Below are positions 23,791 to 33,800 of a DNA stretch of 64,000 nt, piece after piece. The position numbers were made by a program, and so were the translations under genes. Source of the stretch: Lingula anatina (lineage: Eukaryota; Brachiopoda; Lingulata; Lingulida; Lingulidae); assembly GCF_001039355.2 (NCBI RefSeq), contig NW_019775855.1:82653-146652 (forward strand). The letters run 5' to 3'. The notes under the pieces are model-generated. The model worked only from the letters and a program-made list of their open reading frames with translations. It was not told the DNA's origin and did not search any database. Positions within the stretch are counted from its first letter, which is position 1. Every line of letters starts with the position of its first letter.

Positions 23791-24439
23791 GCTTGGCGGG
23801 TGTTTTTATTTGGTTTTGGACTGAAAGAAGAGCATAGCGGATTAATTGAGTCAAATAAACATGTATTTTTATGTTTTCGCTTACAGCATCGGTAGTCCAT
23901 GCCTAGAAAGATTCTTCCCTCAACCTGCAAATTCTGGTTTATCTTTTTCCCTTGCTTTGCCTCGTGGTTTTAAACGTTTTGTATCTAGAGTCCCTTAGAC
24001 TAGCAACTGTGGGTCTGTAACCCTTGATGGGCAGATAAGCAGGGAAATGTTGAAATTTGAAGATAAGCAGCTGATCCCCAACAGATCTGGGGCTATATTC
24101 TCGAACGTATTGTAACTTTTCAATAAAGTCCGATTGTTAACGTAAGTTGATACATACCGGTCGTTTGAAAATGTTATACACTAGAACTAAGGGTGCGGAC
24201 GGTTCATAAAAATTGAAAAGTTTATCGAAGTATTAAAAACCTCTGTCTTTCGGAATTCATTGCCTAAGACTATAATAGTCTAAGAATACTTCTATAATTA
24301 AATCACAGACAAACAAAAAAGTGGTTGCATCATTAAGGTGTTCATTTTCATATGGTGCCTGTGACAATAAATTTAAAATGCCTGGATATAGGGGTTACAT
24401 TTTAGTGTCTGAGCATTATTTCAGCCTTTGTACAAAAAA

Positions 24440-25065
24440 GAAAATAATAATAATAATAATTTTACTGAAAACAAGAAAGATATTGTGCTACATTGTATAT
24501 ACATTGTACTATACATGTGTTGTTGATTTAAAGGCGGTTTTCAGGCTTAGACCATGGCTTATAACCAAAGACTTCCAAATCTGCTGCAAAAAAATTTAAT
24601 TCCATTGAGTTCAGCCTGATACAACTGAGATAGGCCAATATACTCTTTTCTGTCAGTTTTAGATTTCTTCTTTAATCTTTAAATTCACTTTTAAAGGTGG
24701 TTAAAAAATAAAATTAAAAAATACCAGGGTTAGACAATTTCCTGTGTAATAATAATAATAATAATAATAATAATTTTACTGAAAACAAGAAAGATATTGT
24801 GGTACATTGTATATACATTGTACTATACATGTGTTGTTGATTTAAAGGCGGTTTTCAGGCTTAGACCATGGCTTATAACCAAAGACTTCCAAATCTGCTG
24901 CAAAAAAATTAATTCCATTGAGTTCAGCCTGATACAACTGAGATAGGCCTATATACTCTTTTCTGTCAGTTTTAGATTTCTTCTTTAATTTTTAAATTCA
25001 CTTTAAAAAGTGGTTAAAAAATAAAATTAAAAAATACCAGGGTTAGACAATTTCCTGTGTAATTC
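24440..25065. repeat. Local ~300-bp tandem duplication with AAT microsatellite
   Basis: The segment from TAATAATAATAATTTTACTG through CAATTTCCTGTGTAAT occurs twice in a row (about 24,447-24,750 and 24,750-25,062), separated only by an AAT run. The paralogous stretch at 38,784-39,090 has a single copy. This accounts for the ~296-bp offset difference between the two large duplicates. Non-coding. Confidence 0.75.
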
Positions 25066-25099
25066 CCAATGTTCGTTTTAAATGTTCGATGTCGTTGTC

Positions 25100-25301
25100 T
25101 AAGGGTGCATTCCCTGAGATTTAGATCGATCCAGAGATTTAGATTTAGATCGACCTAACTCCCTGGTGGTTCACGCTTAATTGCAGCTTTTTACAGCTTT
25201 TAGTAGGCGGTACAGACATTTAAGCCCGTTAAGCTGACACCAATCTATTGAGACTCCCCAGGGGGATAGATCGATCTAAAATCTATGGGAAAGGGGTCTT
25301 A
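25100..25301. mobile_element. GATCGATC-type MITE, copy 3
   Basis: It begins CTAAGGGTGCATTCCCTGAG and ends GGGGTCTTA, with TTTAGATCGATC inverted repeats. It lies in reverse orientation relative to the copy at 3,495. Left of centre it carries a short extra repeat of the GATTTAGATCGA motif. The paralogous copy is at 39,123-39,324, so it was present before that duplication. Non-coding. Confidence 0.75.
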
Positions 25302-26219
25302 TTCTTCCAGTTTGATGATCATACGGAATTGCGTACGAAAACCACAGTCTGGACATAGGAAACCATGCGTCACGTGCCCTTGCGTCACGTGCTCTTGCGT
25401 TACGTGCCCTTGTGCGTTCAGGCATCATGATCTATAACGTAACGGATGAATCCTGGGGAACCCTTAAGGGGTCACTTGAAAATTGGCTGCCCCTTTTTGT
25501 CGGGCGTGAGACCACCTTTTTTTGCCGTACCAATTACTTTTTTTTGTCATTTTTGATGATCCGTTGACAGGCTAAAATGCCGACTTGTTGCACTGCACCA
25601 TACCCTAGGTGTCTGAGATAAACACCATCCGCGGGTATACGACACGAGGCGTTCATACATTGTAAGGGTGCCTCACTAAAAGCACCTTTGAATATCTATT
25701 TCAAATGTCATTTTATACAGTCTAATTAATTAACAAATAGATCTTAGGCAGAGATACATTTACAAACTGGTTAAGTCAGTACCTCGAAGGACAGACAACG
25801 TCATACGGTTTCGTAGCAGTCACGTGAGATCATATACCAAATATAGCTTACTATATCCCACCAGAAGTAACCCAAACGGAGAAAGTTTCACAAATGTTGA
25901 AAGTCTTTTGATAAAACGAGAAAGTATAGCAAAGCACTAACATTCAGGTTGATTGATGTATTTTCTCATAGTTTTAACTTACTTAAATAACAGATGTACA
26001 TGTAATACACATACATGTATTTTGTTGAAATGTTCCTCCGTTTAATACATTTTGCAATGCATGCATCTTTTTGTACACTACTGCAATTTATAATCTCCAT
26101 TCCCGGTTTTGTCGAATGTCATATTTAGCGTGTGTGTCCTCTTCTAATTTAACTATATTTAGTAATCAATTGTTATATTCTTGGAAAGACCAATAAAGCG
26201 TCGGCAGCCAGCGCTCTAC

Positions 26220-26360
26220 TTTTTCTGACAGTCTTCCAAATTATCTTTGTTGAGCCATCCCCATTTTTGACCGTCTTCCGACAGAAAAAGTTAGATACCC
26301 GTCTATATAAAATCTTGAAAAGAGACCCAGAAGACGGCCTACATGTAAATCCGCCCCTGG
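26220..26360. mobile_element. Partial MITE fragment upstream of copy C
   Basis: Between CGCTCTACTTT and GGTAACTATACAGATCG, copy C holds about 140 extra bases ending ATCCGCCCCTGG. Copies A (near 5,515) and B (near 16,556) read directly through. The right end matches the 3,892-4,145 element family. The left boundary lacks the matching repeat, so it is a truncated or rearranged copy. The same fragment is at about 40,268-40,408. Confidence 0.5.
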
Positions 26361-26718
26361 TAACTATACAGATCGATGTATTTCACATGACTGAAAAGAA
26401 AAAGGGCTTATTACTAAAATAATTCGGAAAGAATATGACCGGTAAAAGTTTTTAGAAGGTTTGCCAAAACACTGAACACAAATCCAAAGGAGAAAAGAGG
26501 TTATTTACTCAAGTTAAGAACCACGTAGCATTTTACGAAATCAAAAACGTTATTATGCGGCGAGATAACTGTGACCCAAGAAAACACGTTAATCAAGCTA
26601 GCCAAGGAAACTAGATACGAAAACATGTTGACTTTACCTACGCGCTGTGATCATCCTGGATAGCTGCAGTCGTGACGCTATTAATTTTGACAGTCCCAAT
26701 TCAGCTGCATTGGGGTGT

Positions 26719-27732
26719 CACCTTGGCAGCACGAAGCTAGTAAACCCTGTAAAGCGGAGGATCTGCGTCTACCTTTCCGTTATCTAGGGCCCCTTGTGAC
26801 AAAACCGGACTCTGCGCTCTTGCATACCTTCCCTGCATCATGGCGAATGCAACCAACGGGACCCTATTAGGCAACATTACGACGTTGTCAACATGGTCGA
26901 GTAGTGAAACTACCACTGACAGTTATTTCACAACCACCGATCTCGGACACGTCCATTCACCCGTACCTACCGCGAATTATTCCAATTACTCTTTGGAAAC
27001 TTACACAACTATCTACTGGTCAGGTAGGTTTAATTTTAATTGTTAAACCGTTAAATTGAATATTCGGTACAAATAAACTGTTAATATTTGTAAGAACCCA
27101 GTGATATTGTGGAATTGTTTTTATCAGCGGACAGGAGATTTTTGTCAACTATAGAGTACGCATTATTTTTGATCATTAGTTACAGGTACGCTTTGATACA
27201 GTGAGCTTTATTATTACCTGAACACTAAGCTGCATGGGGCTGTTTAAGACATTTGGGGTTTATAAGCGACGCCGCGATCAATGATAAGGGTATCTCCTCT
27301 GGTCAGAAAATGTCCTCATTTCACATAGTCTGGATGACTGGTGCTATATTTTGGCCAAATTGCTCAAAATGTGGAAAAAGCATGAAACTTGGCACAAATG
27401 TTCTTTTGTCTATACGGATCATTTTCAAGGGCAGTGCCCAAAATTTCAAAGCGTTGCTTAGCAACCGTTGCTATGGAAGTGAATTTCCTTAGTAACAAGC
27501 TAATTAGACCTTTCTTGTCCAGTTTAAATTGTTTAGAAATGCTAATAACTATATTTCAGGGCATCAGAACTGTCACTTGACTATTTAAAGGCAATTAAAA
27601 CCCAAATTAACCTTAGCTACGATTGCTAGGCAGCATATTACCCTAGCAACAAGCATTAAAAGTTGCGTTAGTCTATTAAGTAAGGCAAATCTATAATACT
27701 AGCTATAAGAACTACACTTTTGAGCAAGATGT
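26719..27732. repeat. Gap-edge duplicate of 27,734-28,747
   Basis: This stretch is the same sequence as 27,734-28,747 at a constant offset of 1,015, differing at only a few bases (for example TTAAATTGAA against TTAAACTGAA). The two meet at a single N at 27,733. It holds exon 1 of copy C and the left arm of an inverted-repeat element. It is best read as overlapping contig ends or two haplotypes not merged, not a true duplication. Confidence 0.8.
26840..27023 (+). CDS. Second copy of exon 1 of PARP copy C
   Basis: It encodes the same 61 residues as 27,855-28,038 (MANATNGTLL... to TIYWS), with the same phase-1 donor CAG|GTAGGT. It lies within the gap-edge duplicate. On its own it is only a terminal exon. 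Whichever of the two twins is genuine, the spliced product would be identical. Confidence 0.6.
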
Positions 27733-27854
27733 NCACCTTGGCAGCACGAAGCTAGTAAACCCTGTAAAGCGGAGGATCTGCGTCTACCTTTCCGTTATCT
27801 AGGGCCCCTTGTGACAAAACCGGACTCTGCGCTCTTGCATACCTTCCCTGCATC

Positions 27855-30800
27855 ATGGCGAATGCAACCAACGGGACCCTATTAGGCAACATTACGACGT
27901 TGTCAACATGGTCGAGTAGTGAAACTACCACTGACAGTTATTTCACAACCACCGATCTCGGACACGTCCATTCACCCGTACCTACCGCGAATTATTCCAA
28001 TTACTCTTTGGAAACTTACACAACTATCTACTGGTCAGGTAGGTTTAATTTTAATTGTTAAACCGTTAAACTGAATATTCGGTACAAATAAACTGTTAAT
28101 ATTTGTAAGAACCCAGTGATATTGTGGAATTGTTTTTATCAGCGGACAGGAGATTTTTGTCAACTATAGAGTACGCATTATTTTTGATCATTAGTTACAG
28201 GTACGCTTTGATACAGTGAGCTTTATTATTACCTGAACACTAAGCTGCATGTGGCTGTTTAAGACATTTGGGGTTTATAAGCGACGCCGCGATCAATGAT
28301 AAGGGTATCTCCTCTGGTCAGAAAATGTCCTCATTTCACATAGTCTGGATGACTGGTGCTATATTTTGGCCAAATTGCTCAAAATGTGGAAAAAGCATGA
28401 AACTTGGCACAAATGTTCTTTTGTCTATACGGATCATTTTCAAGGGCAGTGCCCAAAATTTCAAAGCGTTGCTTAGCAACCGTTGCTATGGAAGTGAATT
28501 TCCTTAGTAACAAACTAATTAGACCTTTCTTGTCCAGTTTAAATTGTTTAGAAATGCTAATAACTATATTTCAGGGCATCAGAACTGTCACTTGACTATT
28601 TAAAGGCAATTAAAACCCAAATTAACCTTAGCTACGATTGCTAGGCAGCATATTACCCTAGCAACAAGCATTAAAAGTTGCGTTAGTCTATTAAGTAAGG
28701 CAAATCTATAATACTAGCTATAAGAACTACACTTTTGAGCAAGATGTACATACTTTTAATCCAGTAAGTTGAAACAATTGTGTGATGTTTACACACATCC
28801 GATCAAAAACATTGCCAGTGCAGATACTTAAGGCAGCCTGTTCAAAGTTAGTAACCAGCCATTTCCATGCTTTAATCATTTTACGACTCTTTATAAAACT
28901 TTGCAATAGTTAAGACGTTAAATTCTCCCTTGTATGTGCAATATACAGTGCATTTTGCCCTTGCACATTGTCAGCCTCTACATTTGCACTTACATGCACA
29001 CTGGAGCAACTCTGGGCAGGTGAATAGCTTCTGGCAAATGTGTCCTCAAGGGTCCACTGTTCCGCACAAGTCCAACCAGAGTGAGCACATGGTATCCGAT
29101 AACATGGCACCGTATTGCTGATTCAGATATGTTCATCTCGCAAGAATACTCTTATATTGTTGTAGAGCAGCCTTGGTGGAAGTGAGATATGGCATCTAAC
29201 AGCCTTTGGGTGTGAACAGAAACTTTTGAACTTCATTGATTAACAAAAAGAATTAAAATAGAACCATGCAGGTGTACTTAAGGTACTTGGTAGAGAATAG
29301 AAACTGACAAAATACAATGTGAAAAAACTTTTTAGAAAATATTGAACAAAATGAAAAATATCTTGGAAATCTGGTCTCTGAGAAACCTTTCAATAATAGG
29401 AAAGTCAACAGTGGTTAAACCTATAGTATTTCTCATCTTACGTTGTGCACGTATAAGCTCTCCTACCAGCCCCCCCTCCCTCAAGGTACCGCAAATAAAA
29501 ATTTTACTAAGGCCCTAAACTTTACATGGCTTAAAGACTTCTTTATGAAGAAAATAAGAGTAAGTGGAGAGCATTTTTGTCGGCGAAATGTCAGGAATTG
29601 GTAGTAACATGATCGAAAGAGGCCGTTATACTAAAATCGACAGAGATCAAAGGTTTTGCCCTTTATGTCTCAGACTAGGCATTCACACAGTAGAAGACGA
29701 AATGCATTTTTTACTTTTATGCCCCTTGTACGATGAATTCAGAATGAAATACTTTAGAACTGAATGGACATCCCGCTTTCCAAATAAACATTTGTTTACA
29801 ACTATAATGTCTGACGAGAACGAAGAGAGTATTTTCTCACTGGCTAGATTTTTATTGAACGCCTTTACTCTAAGAAGTAAAATAGTAGATAACAATGTTA
29901 ACCTTCCAGATATGTAAATGAAATAATTGTATATGTATGGTGTATTCATAATTTATTTCTGTATGTAAAGCCTTGATTGTATATGTCATCTGTGTTTATA
30001 CAGATTGTAATGTATTGTTGGCCAGAGGCCTTAAACTACAAAGAATAAATAAATCATCATTATCATCACAAAAGGTGGATTAAAAATACTAAAAGCAACT
30101 TCTTATCCTTTTTGGCAAAGATTGGTTCCTTGAGTGAAATTCAGGAAAATTTCAATTTAACCCCAGATGAAATCCTTTCACAACCATTATGTCAAAACTC
30201 AAAAATTGAAAGAAATTGCAAAAACTATTTTCCATAAAAGATGGTGTAAAAATGTTTTTTTTTACATCAATGATATTATAAATGACATTTGAAATCCCCT
30301 CTGTCTAGAGGAACTCAACATAAAATCAACCTTAACACTAACTTTCTAGGCTAATTCAGCATCCAGAAGAGCTAACCATCTGAATGGCTATCTCTTCCCA
30401 TGGAAGTAAATTGAGCATAGCAATCCAAGAAATAATTGACTCAATTAAACAAGTTTCCAAACCATCCAGATATTTTTTCACAAAAAAATCCTCCAAAGTC
30501 ATAAAATATCACCAGATAAAGGTGTAGGTGAATGGCAGACATATTTTTAAAAAACCTTGAGTACTGATAATTGGGAACTAACATTTAAGAAACAGATCAC
30601 AAGAAAATGAAGTTGCTCCAATTCAGAATAAATCATAGAATATTCAATACTTATGCTTATCTTATGAATTTGAGAATTTTGCAATACTGCTAGGGGAAAT
30701 ATTCTGTACGTTTTTTGGGAATGTCCACATGTAAAAAATGTTTGGATGTGCATCATTTGCCCCGCTAAAGATAATTTAGGTGTGGTCATTGATAGATCTC

Positions 30801-33800
30801 CGGAGATATTTGTATTTGGGCTTGTGCAAGCATACACTATTTATGTACCTATCTTAATAATTAAGAAACATGTTAGTATATGTAGAATGGGAACAGAAAG
30901 ATCTGGGAACAGAAGGAACTGGGGGGTATGTAAAATGCTACAGAGATATCTGTATATATATTATTAAATATATAATGTTAAATACTTGTTGCTAGGGTAA
31001 TATGCTGCCTAGCAACTGTTGCAATGGTTTACTTGGGTTTTTAATGCCTTAAAATAGTATAGTGATAGTTCTGATGGCTGAAACATTATTAAAAGTCTTT
31101 TTAAATCGTTTAAACTGAACAAGAAAGGTCCAATTAGCTTTTTACTAAGGTAAATCACTTCCTTAGCAACGGTTGCTAAGCAACGCTTTGAAATTTTGGG
31201 CACTACCCTTGAAAATGATCAGCATAGTCCAAAGAACATTTGTGCCAAGTTTCATGCTTTTTCCACCTTTTGAGCAATTTTCTCACCAGTCATCTAGACT
31301 AACAGGCTTTGAGATATGCAACGCATTCATCAAGTTATTGACTTATATAGGATTTGATAATAAAGTCTGTCTTTGTAGACAAGAAGTTTGAATAAATCAA
31401 AATTTCGTCATTTCAAAATGGCCGTTTGCTATAGACACAAACCACTACGTCTTTTAATAAATATCTGTAAAACTTTAATAGAGCAAATTATCACCGCCTA
31501 ATTAAATCAGAACTTTAAGTTTTATTGTTTAAAACTCTCTACTTAAACGTACAAAGTGCGCAATATCGCACTACATCTTGCCTTCTTTCACTTTGGAGAC
31601 AGCTTTTTCGATGTAAATGCTAAAGCATATTGAATTGTGAGGTTTTGTGCTGGCAGTGTATTCATTAGTTAACAGGTTCAAATAAAAAATTGATAAACCC
31701 CTTTTTTATTCTAATTAGAATATAATAACAAGTGTTTTGGAAAAACACAACGATGTCGCATGTTCTCTTGCGAGCTATTCTGGCGGGTTTATCCCTAAAA
31801 GTCATCGTCCAGAAGGCGCATTTATCGGATAGGAAAACTTACGTGCTGGGCTAATTGATACAGCACTGAAATAAAACTACTGTCTTCTTTTTATCCTGTC
31901 GGGATCCTCTCACTACCTGTGTTGTAAAGCAATGGGAATACTGATGATACTTCCTAGTTTACTTATGATTCTGTAGGTAAAACATCCAGTCTATAATAAA
32001 AAGCAGTTAAAATCTGAAAATGAAATATCCCTGTGTGATGAGACATTTATACTGGGAAATAAACCGGTTTTAAGCATGAATCACGCCATAAAAAGAATTT
32101 TACTAGTTTAAGCTTGTCAAAGAATTCTCATTTCGCATTTAAAGTTTGAGGTTTCTCGTCATCTCACTTAGCAAATATATTAATATATTTTCCTACAATC
32201 ACTTGTGCTTCTATCTTAATGAACACAAACATTAGCCCATTTTACATTAGAAATCAGTTTTAAAAAAATAAATTTGTGTTCTAAATTTGTATTGAAAAGG
32301 AAAGACACATTCATTACAACCCTTGAATGTTTTACTTTTGCAGTATCGGCATCTTCTCTAATGCTTGTTTTACTCGCCTGTGTCTGCCTCCAAACTTACG
32401 TTTACAGGAAAGAAAAAAAGTAAGTAATCACAACCAGTTCCTGTTTTTAAAGTTAAAGGAGATGCATATTGGACACTGTTTTTTATGATAAGCCCTTCAC
32501 AAAATGGGCTATTGAAATTTCAATCATTAATCCATTTGAGTATCATTTATGTACAAAATATTGTTCACTACATTAACATTCGTCACTATCTTAAATAGTT
32601 AATGCACTCATTTTTATTATTTCTACAATCGGATATAATTAAGAGGTTTCCTATTACACAGTAAAATATATGATGGTTTGACGAGGGAGAAAACCATGGG
32701 CATCAAAACATCAGTGGAAATAGAAGAAGATGAAGACTTGTGCGTGTGGTCTGTAAAGATACTCATGGAGATAGAGCGGCCTCTATTGGTGGATATATTT
32801 AAATGGGCAGGCGTTTGTGCTTTATGTTTGGGGCTATTGCTGGCGATTCCTGCAACATATGCATTAATTCCACTACTCCTGTATGACGTATCACAAGCCA
32901 TTCACGTATGTGTGTTGTATATGAAAAAGATGGAAAGCAAGGACAAAGGTTTTGTATTTCCAGATGTTAAGCGCTTTCATCTGTCGTATACACTTCTTGC
33001 TGGATTTCCCGCTGGATCAGTGGCAAAGATTCTTGGCACACTGTGGCTGGACGGAATATGGGACTATTCAGATTTTGGCTTTACTATTCTCTTCACACCT
33101 CATACAATCCTTATTCTGATTGCTGCACCAATTATGTTTTTAACATTTTGCTGCGCATGTTGCAAGTGCCGTGAATCAGAACCGTGTAAAGACAGAAAGT
33201 TTTTGCTGATTTGCTGTTTTCTATACGTCATCTTTAGCTTATTGTGGCTAATTGGAGCGGGTTTGATGATATCAAGTTCCCCATACGACAACGGTATTGT
33301 CCACCAGATAAGTGCTGCCATCTATACAATCATAGTGCAGGATATAAACACGGACCTTCCATTTGCCGTTGGCTTCGCTTTTGTTTTTGGTGCCTATTTC
33401 CTTTATGCGATGGTACTGTTCCTGTATGTCGCCATCAATGGTGAGTTGTCAAAGTATACGAATAACGTCGAAATAAAATAATTATTGTTTCTAGAACTGC
33501 CCTGTAGTCAAGCGTTTTTTATTTTTGTAATGGTGTTAAAGGCCTGTTGTTTACTTTTCCTCGGGTTAGAGATGATGTGCTAAAGAGTGAAATGACTTTA
33601 CATGAAGCGTGGAAAGACTGGGTTCAAAGGTCCATTTATCATGGATTCTATATTCCAGGAAGACTGTTGAAAGTTATCCCCGAATTCTCAGATACCTGGT
33701 GTTTTGGTTGGTCGTCAGTGATACTGGTTTACTTCCTTGACAACCCGGGTGACGTCAGTTCGTCGTATATCAAGGTGTATGCCATGTTGCCGCTGCTGTT

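Larger units (their letters stand above)
21752..26839. other. Region between PARP copies B and C
   Basis: No gene is supported. The 3' flank of copy B (21,905-23,800) is similar to 42,675-43,995. The stretch 24,221-26,793 is nearly identical to 38,564-40,840. It contains a ~696-bp inverted-repeat element (22,152-22,847), a tRNA-like SINE head (23,700-23,790), a local tandem duplication (24,440-25,065), a MITE (25,100-25,301) and the 5' flank of copy C (from about 25,740). Confidence 0.6.
27326..31301. mobile_element. Composite insertion with ~340-bp inverted repeats in copy C intron 1
   Basis: The left arm starts TAGTCTGGATGACTGGTG at 27,326 and is repeated at 28,341 because of the N-joined duplicate. 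The right arm, about 30,983-31,301, is its reverse complement, ending CATCTAGACTA. The arms share long blocks such as AAAGCATGAAACTTGGCACA and a palindromic CTTAGCAACCGTTGCTAAG-like motif. ACA flanks both ends. Copies A and B have the uninterrupted site (CCACAGGTTATG near 6,480 and TTCACAGGCTTTG near 17,540). Without the false duplication the insert is ~3 kb. It contains LINE fragments but no recognised transposase. Confidence 0.75.

Noticed and set aside
27253-27580. Open frames repeated at 27,253/28,268 and 27,389/28,404
   Set aside because: They lie in intron 1 and the inverted-repeat arm; repetition comes from the N-joined duplicate, not from coding conservation.
28910-29121. Overlapping open frames inside the copy C intron element
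   Set aside because: Cys/His spacing looked like a zinc motif at first, but neither strand gives a recognisable domain.
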